This document shows, piece after piece, positions 8,728 to 17,484 of a stretch of 64,000 bases of DNA. A program made the translations under genes and the position numbers. The notes under the pieces were generated by a model. That model saw nothing but the letters and a program-made list of their open reading frames with translations. It searched no databases and was not told the DNA's origin. The stretch is taken from contig JADKJG010000011.1 in the NCBI GenBank assembly GCA_016722375.1, positions 29,828 through 93,827 of the forward strand. Direction: 5' to 3'. Source of the stretch: Bacteroidota bacterium. Its GTDB lineage: Bacteria > Bacteroidota > Bacteroidia > Chitinophagales > LD1. Position 1 is the stretch's first letter. Each line of letters starts with the position of its first letter.

Positions 8728-10509
8728 TTAGTGTCCGTTGCCGTTGGCGTACATAGCTTCTACCTGCGCTTTGTATTTGTCCATGAGGATTTTGCGCTTC
8801 ACTTTCATGGTCGGAGTTAGTTCACCGGTTTCGGTGGTCCATTCTTGGGCGATGAGCGTAAACTTTTTGATCTGCTCCCATTTGCCGAAGTTGATATTTA
8901 GCCGGTCCACTTCTTTCTGAATCAGTTCTTTGACTTTGTCATGGCTCACTATTTCCTGATTGGTTCCGTCTTCGATACCATTAATTTTTATCCAGCTGCG
9001 TAGGTGAAGGAAGGAGGGCACGATGAGAGCGGATACAAATTTCTCCGAAGCACCTACCACCATTATTTGCTCGATGAAGCGCGATTCTTTCATTTTGTTT
9101 TCAATCACCTGTGGGGCGATGTATTTTCCACCCGATGTTTTGAAAAGTTCTTTTTTCCGATCGGTGATTTTGAGGAATTTGTTGTTCACCCATTCGCCGA
9201 TGTCGCCGGTATGGAACCAGCCTTCGCTGTCCATTACTTCGGCGGTCAGTTCGGGGCTTTTATAGTAACCCATCATGACGTTGGGCCCTTTGGCAAGGAT
9301 TTCGCCATCGTCAGCAATTTTAATTTGCACACCGGGAATTGGTATGCCAACGGTGCCGCACATACGGTCTTTTTCATCCATACCATTGACGGATAGCACT
9401 GGAGAAGTTTCTGTGAGGCCATAGCCTTCGATAACCGGAATTCCTGCTGCCGAGAAGAGGGTAATGAGGCGAGGCTGCATCGGTGCCGAACCGGTAACGA
9501 TAAAATTAATTTCACCGCCGAGAGCTTCGTGCCACTTGCTGAAAACCAATTTGCGAGCAATGTTCAACTGAAGGTTATACCATAATCCTTGATCTTCACC
9601 CAACTTATATTGGTTGCCGAGTTTTATACTCCAGAAAAAAAGATTCTTCTTGAAGCCGGTGAGTGCATTTCCTTTTTCCATGATTTTTTCATAGACTTTT
9701 TCGAGTAGTCGCGGCACCGTGGTGAAGCAATAGGGGCGTACTTCTTTTAGGTTGTCACCAATGGCATCTATGCTTTCGGCATAGTGAATATGGATGTACA
9801 TATAAAGGTAGGCGTAGAACACCATCCGCTCGAAGGTATGACATAGAGGGAGAAAGCTGAGGGCTTTGGTTCCACGCCGAAAAGGCACGGCTTGCATGGA
9901 ACTGATGATGTTGCTCGCAATATTTTTATGGGAGAGCATCACGCCTTTTGGATTCCCTGTGGTGCCGGAGGTGTAAATGATAGTGGCGAGGTCGTTTTCG
10001 TCTATCGTGTCTTTGCGCTTTTGAATTTCATTTGCATTAAACTGTTTCGGCAGAGATTCTTCAAAGTTTTTTGCACCGGGCAGTTTATCGAAGCTGTAAA
10101 TATCAATCAGCGATGAAATCTTCTCTTTGAGCGGTAGGACTTTGTCGTATATAACCGCATCGCCGATGAAGGCGTATTTGATTCCGGCATTGTTGAAAAT
10201 AAATTCATAGTCGCTTTGCGAAATGGTAGGATACATGGGCACGGTATGTACGCCAATTTGCAAAGCGCCGATGTCCACAAAATTCCATTCGGGACGATTA
10301 GCGGCAATCAGGGCAATTTTGTCACCTTTGGTTAATCCTAAATCGAGCAACAACTGGCTGACTTGATTGGCTTTTTCTTGCACTTCGGCCATAGTATAAG
10401 AAACCCACTCTTTGCCTTTTGAGGTAACCACTTTGGCACACAGAAAAGGCTGGGAAGGACGCAGATTATTTTGTTCGGTCAAAAAGTCGAAGAGTCTTTT
10501 TATTTCCAT
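8728..10509 (-). CDS. Long-chain fatty acid-CoA ligase (AMP-forming)
   Basis: A 593-residue AMP-forming acyl-CoA synthetase of the long-chain (ACSL/FadD15-like) group. It activates fatty acids to acyl-CoA through an acyl-adenylate. Motifs visible are the P-loop YTSGTTGNPKGV (residues 179-190), GYGLTETSPV, the TGDIGEW hinge-side motif and DRKKELFKTSGGKYIAPQ near the C-terminal subdomain. The length fits the family. It lies 66 bp downstream of yraN on the same strand and may be cotranscribed with it. No signal peptide; cytoplasmic or membrane-associated. Confidence 0.93.
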   Translation of the reverse strand: MEIKRLFDFLTEQNNLRPSQPFLCAKVVTSKGKEWVSYTMAEVQEKANQVSQLLLDLGLTKGDKIALIAANRPEWNFVDIGALQIGVHTVPMYPTISQSDYEFIFNNAGIKYAFIGDAVIYDKVLPLKEKISSLIDIYSFDKLPGAKNFEESLPKQFNANEIQKRKDTIDENDLATIIYTSGTTGNPKGVMLSHKNIASNIISSMQAVPFRRGTKALSFLPLCHTFERMVFYAYLYMYIHIHYAESIDAIGDNLKEVRPYCFTTVPRLLEKVYEKIMEKGNALTGFKKNLFFWSIKLGNQYKLGEDQGLWYNLQLNIARKLVFSKWHEALGGEINFIVTGSAPMQPRLITLFSAAGIPVIEGYGLTETSPVLSVNGMDEKDRMCGTVGIPIPGVQIKIADDGEILAKGPNVMMGYYKSPELTAEVMDSEGWFHTGDIGEWVNNKFLKITDRKKELFKTSGGKYIAPQVIENKMKESRFIEQIMVVGASEKFVSALIVPSFLHLRSWIKINGIEDGTNQEIVSHDKVKELIQKEVDRLNINFGKWEQIKKFTLIAQEWTTETGELTPTMKVKRKILMDKYKAQVEAMYANGNGH

Positions 10510-10575
10510 GTTGGTTATGTTTTTTGCGATGTTAAAATAGAAATTTACAGAAGGAGAAATTCATTTTCATCCACA

Positions 10576-10962
10576 TCAATGATAGATATCGTCTTGCTCA
10601 TTGTCCAGATTAAAGAAAGCGTCTTGGATATGGTTGATATTCATTTTGCCTTTTTCAAGAAGGATAGAGATAATGTCGAAGCGTATATCTGCGTCTGAAT
10701 TATTTCTCTGCATGTATTCTTCTGCCGCCTGAATCATGAGCTTTTTCTTTTTCCGGTCAACGAACTCTTCAGGATTTCCGAAGAAGTTATTGCTCCGGGT
10801 TTTTACTTCGGTAAAGACGATGGCGTTTTTATGTTTGGATATAATATCAATCTCCGCCTTGCCATCGCGGTAGTTGTTGGCTAATATTTCATGTCCATTC
10901 TTACGAAGAAAATCAATCGCGGCCTCTTCGCCTTGTTTGCCTATGTCGTTATGTAAAGCCAT
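10576..10962 (-). CDS. YraN family (UPF0102) putative endonuclease
   Basis: A 128-residue member of the UPF0102/YraN family, a restriction-endonuclease-like fold of unproved function. The core signature is present: GKQGEEAAIDFL, then NYRDGKAEIDII and VFTEVKTRS, which supply the E...D...EVK residues of the fold. I chose the Met at 10962 (MALHNDIGKQ); a longer in-frame start at 11016 would overlap the divergent promoter region. A CAAATGTA box (reverse of TACATTTG) at 10973-10980 lies just before the chosen start, implying a very short leader. Confidence 0.88.
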   Translation of the reverse strand: MALHNDIGKQGEEAAIDFLRKNGHEILANNYRDGKAEIDIISKHKNAIVFTEVKTRSNNFFGNPEEFVDRKKKKLMIQAAEEYMQRNNSDADIRFDIISILLEKGKMNINHIQDAFFNLDNEQDDIYH

Positions 10963-10972
10963 TTTGTGGGAG

Positions 10973-10980
10973 CAAATGTA
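10973..10980 (-). promoter_or_regulatory. Putative -7 element for yraN
   Basis: CAAATGTA on the plus strand is TACATTTG on the minus strand, a full TAnnTTTG match. It ends about 10 bases before the yraN start codon, so the predicted leader is only a few nucleotides. No clear -33 TTG was found at the expected spacing. Confidence 0.45.
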
Positions 10981-11023
10981 ATGAGGCCTCATTAATTTAA
11001 GTAGAACATTGGTCATCTTCGCC

Positions 11024-11031
11024 TACCTTTG
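11024..11031 (+). promoter_or_regulatory. Putative -7 element, near-leaderless
   Basis: TACCTTTG fits TAnnTTTG. Transcription would begin about three bases before the ATG at 11041, leaving essentially no 5' leader. The -33 element is not obvious. Confidence 0.45.
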
Positions 11032-11040
11032 TGGTTCTAA

Positions 11041-11490
11041 ATGAAAGCAAGAATTCTTTTTGTTGGTATGTTATTCTGCTTCGGCTCTGTTGTTTCTCAA
11101 CGGAGGGCTTCGCCGGTTTGTGTTTTAGATGCTACCAAGCAAAACTGGATTTCGGGCGCGCCGGGGGGAAGATCAGGAACTAATTACCGGATTAAGGTAC
11201 ATATCAACACCTCGCGTTCGATAGAGTTTTTGTATTTGTGGATAGGTAAAGAGAATGTTCCCCTCAGTTTGGAGTTTTACAATCTCGATGGTCAGAAGCA
11301 ATTAGCGTTGGGCGATTCGTTATTGCTTTTCAGTAGTAAAGTAGTGGGAGAGGAGTTTCCGATGTTTGAACATAGAAAGTTGCCCGTACGGTATAAAGGT
11401 GCCGCCTTATTTCAATGTGTGGTAGATAGGAAAAACAGATATTTTATTGTGAAGGAGCTTCGTCAACTTCCTCCCTTAGCTGGTCAGTAA
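11041..11490 (+). CDS. Hypothetical exported protein
   Basis: A 149-residue protein with a signal peptide (MKARILFVGMLFCFGSVVSQ, cleavage likely near residue 20). The rest is predicted mostly beta, with no recognised domain and two or three isolated Cys. It is transcribed divergently from yraN and its 3' end overlaps the convergent ribF gene by 15 bases. A -7 box immediately before the start codon supports it as a real gene. Function unknown. Confidence 0.7.
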   Translation: MKARILFVGMLFCFGSVVSQRRASPVCVLDATKQNWISGAPGGRSGTNYRIKVHINTSRSIEFLYLWIGKENVPLSLEFYNLDGQKQLALGDSLLLFSSKVVGEEFPMFEHRKLPVRYKGAALFQCVVDRKNRYFIVKELRQLPPLAGQ

Positions 11491-12408
11491 GATTTTACGA
11501 ATCTTATGTTCGTCCTTTTTGATTTCCTGTATTAAAGCCTCCATGGAATCAAATTTCTTTTCATCGCGGATGTAGCCCACGATTTCGATGGTTAAAGATT
11601 CGCCGTAGATGTTTTTATCAAAATCAAGAATATTGACTTCAATAGTTTGCTCTTTGCCGCCAAAGGTCGGGTTGAATCCAATACTCAACATACCACCAAA
11701 ACGAGTCCCGGCATGTTGTACCTTCACGGCATAGATACCTGTTTTGGGAATCAGTTTTAGTTCATCGTGTATCTGGATGTTGGCGGTAGGGAAGCCCAGT
11801 TTCCTTCCGTTTTGAAGCCCTTTGACTACGGTGCCGCTCAGGGTATAGGAATGGCCCAATAGTTCATTGGCCAATTTCACATCACCCGAATGGAGTGCTT
11901 CGCGGATTCGTGTAGAACTGATGTCAATATCATCCAGCGTTTCTTTATTGATTTCTTCCATTTCATAATTAAACTTCTGCTTCATCTTTTCGAGCAGAAG
12001 GTAGTCGCCGATGCGGTCTTTGCCAAAACGGTGATTATAGCCGATAACCACGTAGCGGGGCTGAAAGTTCCGAACCAGAAAGCTGCTGATGTAGCTCTCC
12101 GCAGTTTGGTCTGAAAAATCTCGACTGAAAGGAACAATCACGACATTATCTACTCCATATTTTTCGAGCAGATTTATCTTTTCATCTATGCTATTGAGCA
12201 GGCGCAGAGATTGATCTTCCGGGTGAATCACGACTCTGGGGTGAGGATGAAAGGTGATGATGATATTCTCGCCGCCGGTTTTTTTGCTTAACGATTGAAT
12301 ATGTTTAATCAGTTTCTGATGACCCAGATGAACCCCATCGAAGGTGCCGATGGTGATAACCGAATCTTTAAAAACAGGCAGTTTACTTAAATCGCGAAAG
12401 ACACGCAT
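11476..12408 (-). CDS. ribF: Bifunctional riboflavin kinase / FAD synthetase
   Basis: A 310-residue RibF, which converts riboflavin to FMN and then FAD. The N-terminal adenylyltransferase domain has GTFDGVHLGHQKLI (about 22-35) and the later STRIREALHSG block. The C-terminal kinase domain begins at SGTVVKGLQNGRKLGFPTAN with the GFPTAN motif. The length is typical. A CAAATATA box at 12413-12420 (TATATTTG on the minus strand) lies just before the start, so the mRNA may be leaderless. Confidence 0.95.
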   Translation of the reverse strand: MRVFRDLSKLPVFKDSVITIGTFDGVHLGHQKLIKHIQSLSKKTGGENIIITFHPHPRVVIHPEDQSLRLLNSIDEKINLLEKYGVDNVVIVPFSRDFSDQTAESYISSFLVRNFQPRYVVIGYNHRFGKDRIGDYLLLEKMKQKFNYEMEEINKETLDDIDISSTRIREALHSGDVKLANELLGHSYTLSGTVVKGLQNGRKLGFPTANIQIHDELKLIPKTGIYAVKVQHAGTRFGGMLSIGFNPTFGGKEQTIEVNILDFDKNIYGESLTIEIVGYIRDEKKFDSMEALIQEIKKDEHKIRKILLTS

Positions 12409-12412
12409 GGCG

Positions 12413-12420
12413 CAAATATA
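12413..12420 (-). promoter_or_regulatory. Putative -7 element for ribF, leaderless
   Basis: TATATTTG on the minus strand ends four bases before the ribF ATG. With the usual spacing the transcription start would fall on or next to the start codon. Confidence 0.45.
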
Positions 12421-12498
12421 ATTTCTCCTATAGTATGAAACCAGATATATATGTTCGAGTGGCTACTGTTCGCAATCTCTGGTAAAATAATGTTGCCA

Positions 12499-13429
12499 TT
12501 AATTTTGACTTCGTTTTTTTATCAACTCCAAAATTTCCGTATCAAAAAGTTCAACACCTCGCTGGTTCAAATGGTTCGAATCATAAAAATAAAGAGAGTC
12601 ATCTAATGTCATCGTTTCATTGAAGTTATGATACTCACCATACCGGCTGATCATACTGTCGAAGATGTGGTTGTTGGTGTATGAATTATATATCAATGGA
12701 GGAATCGGTGCGTTGACCAAAACCAGTTTGATATTTCTTTGCTTCAGCATAGCTGACTATTTCCTCAAAACATTCAAACTGGCTGGCGTTCAAATCCCAT
12801 TTTGTTTTTGGGTATTGCGCATGTTGGAAGTATCCCATATCTCGTTCTACAAACCCTCCCGGGACATAGGTGTCATAATCTTTTCTTTTCGCTTCAACAA
12901 ATCCGGCATTTTTATTCAACAACTCACGCATCCACCCATAAAGCAAGGTGTTATAAACCTTGATGTGGTTAATATTCAAAGCCATTTGCAACGAATGGAA
13001 ATCGTTCCGGTCATTCGCTATAATATCCACAGCAGATTCAACGCCATCCAATGAAAATGTAATTGGGTAAACCTCATAAATCACTAATCTGGGATTTAGG
13101 CGGTCGAGATAGCGGTTCAATAGCAGGCGAGTTTGAATGGGAGTTTGTGCACTCGAACCCAAGTTGAATGACTTGATTCCGTGCTTGGTAAAATACCGCG
13201 TGTCAAAACCTCTGTATGCGTGAGATGAGCCCAAAAATAAAACATCAACATCCTTGGTCGTTTTCAGTTCTGATATGCGCGAAGATGTGTGTCCATAAGA
13301 ACCGACGCGATAATTAAGATTTGTCTTAAACACTTGCGGAAGATATTCGCCCGATACGTATAACAAGATGATATATACAATTGTGGTGAATAAGAAAAAC
13401 AAAAGCGTGGACTTGATAAAATATTTCAT
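12499..13429 (-). CDS. SGNH/AlgJ-like periplasmic protein, frameshifted
   Basis: Two overlapping frames encode one protein of about 310 residues. The first part (from 13429) has an N-terminal membrane anchor (MKYFIKSTLLFFLFTTIVYI) and an SGNH-like first block VLFLGSSHAYRGFD with the candidate nucleophile Ser. The second part, in another frame, carries IKLVLVNAPIPP and the C-terminal DSNHLNQRG block holding a candidate catalytic Asp/His. One extra base in the short T run at 12734-12736 (A run on the coding strand) explains the break; removing it joins AEAKNIKLVLVNAP. The partner MBOAT gene ends 17 bp upstream. Such pairs transfer acyl (often acetyl) groups to extracytoplasmic polysaccharide. 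I infer assembly error more than decay. Confidence 0.75.
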
Positions 13430-13445
13430 CGGGCTTGCTTCATGT

Positions 13446-14909
13446 TTAAAACTGGAAGTAGATAAACGGCGTTTCATTGGTTTGCATGAACATGCCGATG
13501 AGAAACAAGATAAATGAATAGAGTGCCCACCGGACAGGTCTTTTCCATTTCATCCCCACATTTGCTAAAGCGTATTGGCCTTCTCGGCCTACCCATTCCA
13601 TCAGTAAAAAAGCCCCAATTAGAAGGACAAGACCCAATCCCCCTTTCATTATCAGATCATAAACCTGGTGGTAGCCTGCTTTATGTACAAGACCGAGCAA
13701 CATATCGCCTACGTATTGAAAAGCATGACCAATGCTTTCGGCTCTAAAAAATATCCAAGCAAAGACGGTTAGGCCAAAGGTCGTTAGCATCAGGATAGCC
13801 TCCCTAATAGTGGGTAAGAACTTTCCCCGAGCAATGATGTCCATGTGATTGCGATTATTGTTGGATAGCAACAGCGGCATGAAGTAAAGAGCGTTTAATG
13901 CGCCCCAAGCTATAAAGGTCCAGCTTGCGCCGTGCCAAAACCCACTGACCAGAAAGATAATAAACGTATTGCGAATCTTCATCCCTATACCCCCTTTGCT
14001 TCCTCCCAATGGAATGTAGAGATAGTCTCTGAACCAACTGGACAAAGAGATATGCCAGCGCCGCCAAAATTCGGCAATGTCTCTGGAGAAATACGGGAAG
14101 GCAAAGTTTCTGAGCAGTTCAAAACCTAAGAGCCGGGCGGTGCCCAAGGCTATATCTGAGTAACCGGAAAAATCGCCGTAAATCTGGAAGGTGAAAAACA
14201 AAGCACCTAAAACCAAAGAAGCTCCCGAGTATTCCGATGAATGGTTGAAAATCATATTGGCGTACTCGGCACAGTTATCAGCAATCACTACTTTTTTAAA
14301 AATGCCCCACAGTATTTGTCGTAATCCATCCACCGCTTTGACATATTCAAATTTGCGCTTCACCTTCATCTGCGGAAGCAAATGAGTAGCTCGCTCAATA
14401 GGACCGGCAACCAACAATGGAAAGAAAGACACGAACAGACTATAATCCACCCAGTTTCGGGTAGCTTTTATTCTGCGGAAATAAATATCAAAGACATAAG
14501 ACAGTCCGTGGAAAGTATAAAAGGAAATCCCTACCGGCAAGATGATGTTGAGCGTATTTGGGCTAATATCCTTTTCGAAAAATGAAAAGGCAGTCACGAA
14601 ATTGTCAACGAAGAAATTGTAGTATTTGAAGAATCCCAGAAAGCCGAGATTGATGATGACACTGGCCCAGAGCAAAATTTTCCTCTGGGTTTTGTGTTCC
14701 ACTTTTTCAAGCGCCAGACCGACCGAATAATCTACTGCCGTGCTGAAAATCAAGAGGAACAGGAAGCGCCAGTCCCACCAGCCATAAAACAGATAGCTGG
14801 CTGCTATCAGCAAAATGTTCTGCCATCTCAAATTCCGATTGGTGACGAACCAATACAGGATAAATACAATTGGAAAGAAAATGGCAAAGTCAAGGGAATT
14901 GAAAAGCAT
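13446..14909 (-). CDS. MBOAT family O-acyltransferase (AlgI/DltB-like)
   Basis: A 487-residue polytopic membrane protein of the MBOAT family, AlgI-like subgroup. Visible landmarks are the N-terminus MLFNSLDFAIFFPIVFILYW, the FxFYYNFFVDN-type helix, IYGDFSGYSDIALGTARLLG, the WRRWHISLSSWFRDYLYIPL block with its conserved His, and SGFWHGASWTFIAWG with the second conserved His. It moves an acyl group across or at the cytoplasmic membrane for an SGNH partner, encoded just downstream. The polysaccharide substrate is unknown. A good promoter lies at 15072-15101, giving a leader of about 155 nt. Confidence 0.93.
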   Translation of the reverse strand: MLFNSLDFAIFFPIVFILYWFVTNRNLRWQNILLIAASYLFYGWWDWRFLFLLIFSTAVDYSVGLALEKVEHKTQRKILLWASVIINLGFLGFFKYYNFFVDNFVTAFSFFEKDISPNTLNIILPVGISFYTFHGLSYVFDIYFRRIKATRNWVDYSLFVSFFPLLVAGPIERATHLLPQMKVKRKFEYVKAVDGLRQILWGIFKKVVIADNCAEYANMIFNHSSEYSGASLVLGALFFTFQIYGDFSGYSDIALGTARLLGFELLRNFAFPYFSRDIAEFWRRWHISLSSWFRDYLYIPLGGSKGGIGMKIRNTFIIFLVSGFWHGASWTFIAWGALNALYFMPLLLSNNNRNHMDIIARGKFLPTIREAILMLTTFGLTVFAWIFFRAESIGHAFQYVGDMLLGLVHKAGYHQVYDLIMKGGLGLVLLIGAFLLMEWVGREGQYALANVGMKWKRPVRWALYSFILFLIGMFMQTNETPFIYFQF

Positions 14910-15071
14910 GTGGGCTGCTGATAGTTTAACCGTGGTTTAGGAGTGCCAACTAATGAAATGAACTATTCTGGGTTTTTGTTTCCGAACCGACAAAAATTCA
15001 TGGAGACAACCCAATCTTTGCGAAAGGAGCGGTGAACGAGATATTTCAAAACATACAATCACAGGATGCAA

Positions 15072-15101
15072 CAAATGTAATAGTTCGGTTTACACCCCCA
15101 A
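15072..15101 (-). promoter_or_regulatory. Bacteroidota promoter for the MBOAT operon
   Basis: On the minus strand this reads TTG (15101-15099), 19 bases, then TACATTTG (15079-15072), which fits the -33/-7 consensus in both boxes and spacing. It drives the MBOAT and SGNH pair. Confidence 0.6.
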
Positions 15102-15159
15102 ATCGCCGCTTGAAGTAGCTCAATTGCGACAGGTTGCCGGTTCGTGTCTGGTGAAAGCC

Positions 15160-15567
15160 CTAAAACTTGAAATAAATAATAGTGCTGCCAAATCCATAGC
15201 GGCTGTGATAATCATTTTCAAAACTCTTCACCTGTCGGTGCTTCTCTAATATTTTATGAATTTCCTGTTTCAGTTTTCCCTTGCCCAGACCATGAACAAC
15301 GCGCATTTCCAGACGGCCTGCGGCGATGGCTTTATCCAGCAATCCCTCAAAAGACTCTAATTGAACAAACAGCGCTTCTTCAGGCGCTATGCGGCCTTTG
15401 CCGGTACTCAGCTTTTCTAAATGCAGATCAATAACATCTTCACTAAACTCAAACTTAGTGCTGTTTGCCGGATTGGCAGCGCCCGTCATATACATGCGCA
15501 ACAACTCGGGGTCAAAGCCCAAATCGCCGGAGGCTACATCTGGTTTTTTCTTCTTTTTCTTCATCAC
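15160..15567 (-). CDS. Smr domain protein
   Basis: A 135-residue protein consisting mainly of an Smr (MutS2 C-terminal-like) domain: VIDLHLEKL near residue 46, RVVHGLGKGKLKQEIHKIL near 84-102 and SFENDYHSRYGFGSTIIYF at the end. The DLHLE and HGLGKG motifs belong to the nuclease/nucleic-acid-binding Smr fold. Many Bacteroidota homologs carry an additional N-terminal DUF2027 region; here the N-terminus is short and very basic (MMKKKKKKPD), so this is either a naturally short version or truncated. Start at 15567 or the next Met at 15564. Confidence 0.8.
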   Translation of the reverse strand: MMKKKKKKPDVASGDLGFDPELLRMYMTGAANPANSTKFEFSEDVIDLHLEKLSTGKGRIAPEEALFVQLESFEGLLDKAIAAGRLEMRVVHGLGKGKLKQEIHKILEKHRQVKSFENDYHSRYGFGSTIIYFKF

Positions 15568-15753
15568 TTATTTGCCTTAATTCTGCCAGCAAAGAAAATA
15601 CTTTTTGCCTAGATGTTTTGTGGTATAGCAACACTATATACTAAATGATATTCTTTGTTTTCTGTTGCTAAATTTGCTTATGAATCGAAAAATATTCTCT
15701 TTAGTAGCATGAAACACATTTAACACCTCAGGCTCTCAAACCTATTTCATCCT

Positions 15754-16626
15754 ATGCGACAATTAAAAATCACTAAACAGATTACCAATCGCGAGAACGA
15801 ATCGCTGGAAAAATATTTACAGGAAATCGGCAAAATAGATTTGCTGACTGTGGAAGAAGAGGTCGCCTTAACGCGCGAGATACGCAAAGGCGACAGCAAA
15901 GCGTTGGAAAAGCTGGCCAGAGCAAACCTTCGCTTTGTGGTTTCGGTGGCCAAACAATATCAGCATCAGGGATTGGGCTTGTCCGATTTAATCAACGAAG
16001 GAAATTTGGGCTTGATAAAAGCGGCGGAACGATTTGATGAAACGCGCGGTTTCAAGTTTATCTCCTATGCCGTGTGGTGGATTCGTCAATCTATTTTGCA
16101 GGCGCTGGCCGAGCAAGCGCGAATCGTTCGACTGCCTTTGAATAAAGTAGGCTCTCTGAATCGCATCAATAAAGCCTTTATGCGATTAGAGCAGGAGTTT
16201 GAACGCGAGCCTACGCCAGATGAAATGGCCATGTTGCTCGATATTAAGGTGGAGGACATAGAAGATACCCTTGGTGTTTCGGGCAGACATATTTCGATGG
16301 ATGCGCCGTTTGCGAGTAGTGACGACGGTTCGTCCTTGCTGGATATTATGGTGAATAAAGATGCCGAGTCGGCAGATAATCAGTTGCTATATATCGAGTC
16401 GCTGCACGAAGAAATTGAACGCTCGCTGGCTGGAATTCCTAAAAAACAGGCCGACATCGTTCGGCTGTATTTTGGTATTGATACTGAACAACCATTGAGC
16501 GTGGTAGATATTGGTAAGAAATTAGGCCTCAGCAGCGAAAGGGTCCGGCAGCTAAAAGATAGAGGACTGGAACGACTGAGGCACAGGACGCAGTGCAAGA
16601 ACTTGAAAGCCTTTTTGGGGCAGTAG
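15754..16626 (+). CDS. rpoD: Primary RNA polymerase sigma factor (RpoD/SigA)
   Basis: A 290-residue primary sigma factor of the short Bacteroidota type, lacking the long acidic 1.1 region. It begins MRQLKITKQITNRENESLEK, shows region 1.2 (YLQEIGKIDLLTVEEE), region 2 (RANLRFVVSVAKQYQHQGL, then GFKFISYAVWWIRQSI), region 3, and region 4 with SSERVRQLKDRGLERLR as the helix-turn-helix. It would read the TTG/TAnnTTTG promoters seen in this window. TAAATTTG at 15669-15676 is a possible -7 box. The gene is followed by a long repeat-rich gap. Confidence 0.96.
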   Translation: MRQLKITKQITNRENESLEKYLQEIGKIDLLTVEEEVALTREIRKGDSKALEKLARANLRFVVSVAKQYQHQGLGLSDLINEGNLGLIKAAERFDETRGFKFISYAVWWIRQSILQALAEQARIVRLPLNKVGSLNRINKAFMRLEQEFEREPTPDEMAMLLDIKVEDIEDTLGVSGRHISMDAPFASSDDGSSLLDIMVNKDAESADNQLLYIESLHEEIERSLAGIPKKQADIVRLYFGIDTEQPLSVVDIGKKLGLSSERVRQLKDRGLERLRHRTQCKNLKAFLGQ

Positions 16627-16739
16627 GTGCATTAAACCAGTTCCTACATTAAATCAATTCAGATTTTTCATTTTTCTAACTCCAAGTTTGCTCAAAAATT
16701 ATTGGAAGCAGGCGAAACAAGTCCTAAACTAGTAGTGCA

Positions 16740-16764
16740 ACTTAGCGGTGGCTATAAGCTAAGT
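16740..16764. repeat. Hairpin (7-bp stem)
   Basis: ACTTAGC at 16740-16746 pairs with GCTAAGT at 16758-16764 around an 11-base loop. It lies about 115 bp after the rpoD stop. No T run follows, so it is not a classic terminator. Confidence 0.4.
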
Positions 16765-16860
16765 AATACATCAGCAGCCGCGGCAAAAATCGGGAAAAAA
16801 ATCTTAGTACGGTCGTGCTAGACTTAGAAAAACAATAAACTTCTCGGCCCAAATAGTTAC

Positions 16861-17100
16861 TCCGGACGCGAAACTATCCGGACTCCATCCGTAGGATAGG
16901 ACTTGAGAACAGGCAATAAATTTCTTCTACCAAAAGGCAATAAATTTCTTCTACCAAAAGATAGTTCCTCTGGAAGGAGAACAATTCACTATGGATAGCC
17001 TTACTTGGATTTCAATCCGTAGGATTGATGCCTATGGTAGTAAGGTCGTCTGTCCATCTACCTAATCCCGTAGGGATGAACGATGGGAAGAGAACGCACC
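16861..17100. repeat. Mosaic intergenic hairpin element with CCGTAGG cores and a 24-bp tandem duplication
   Basis: Three short hairpins share a GTA loop: ATCC-GTA-GGAT near 16888, AATCC-GTA-GGATT near 17016 and ATCCC-GTA-GGGAT near 17066. TCCGGA also occurs twice (near 16861 and 16877) as an inverted pair. A perfect 24-base unit is present twice head to tail at 16911-16934 and 16935-16958. I recall similar CCGTAGG and GGTAGAAGAAAT modules as interspersed intergenic elements in other Bacteroidota, but cannot verify this here. No reading frame was found. Confidence 0.6.
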
Positions 17101-17221
17101 ACACCTTGACTTAATAATATGGCGCGATATGCCTTAGCTGTCATAGCATGAATTCCCTAACCTTAATATTTAGCCCTACGCATCAACAAACTGCTATCCC
17201 AATAAAAATCCATCCTCTTGA

Positions 17222-17440
17222 TTTATGCTAATGGAATAGTTTGTCTATTATATAGATACTTAGCATGTGCTAAAAGTCTATATTCTTTACAATATAGAAC
17301 CTTAGCACATGCTAATAGTTGTAATTGGTTATAATGATGAAGTTTAGCATCTGCTAAACACTTTATTTTTATTAAATGGTTCTATTAGCATATGCTAATG
17401 CTCCATATTATAAACAAACCTTTATATTAGCATTCAGTAA
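17222..17440. repeat. Array A: 14-bp dyads on an exact 42-bp spacing
   Basis: Full dyads TTAGCATGTGCTAA (17260-17273), TTAGCACATGCTAA (17302-17315), TTAGCATCTGCTAA (17344-17357; extended arms GTTTAGCA/TGCTAAAC) and TTAGCATATGCTAA (17385-17398) are flanked by half-sites at 17226-17231 and 17427-17432. The centres are 17224.5, 17266.5, 17308.5, 17350.5, 17391.5 and 17433.5, that is steps of 42, 42, 42, 41 and 42 bp. The 27-28 bp spacers are all different. An additional 8-bp-stem hairpin (17277-17298) is centred exactly midway between two dyads. The array ends about 50 bp before the start codon of the next gene. Confidence 0.85.
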
Positions 17441-17484
17441 GAGGCTAAATCCTATTCAGTTTAGAAGATAATATATCCGAAAGT

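Noticed and set aside
16772..16783. 16S rRNA fragment (CAGCAGCCGCGG)
   Set aside because: Only these 12 bases match the universal 16S region and the flanks do not; most likely chance.
17222..17440. CRISPR array
   Set aside because: The conserved unit is only 14 bp and palindromic, two of the six sites are half-sites, and no cas gene occurs anywhere in the window.
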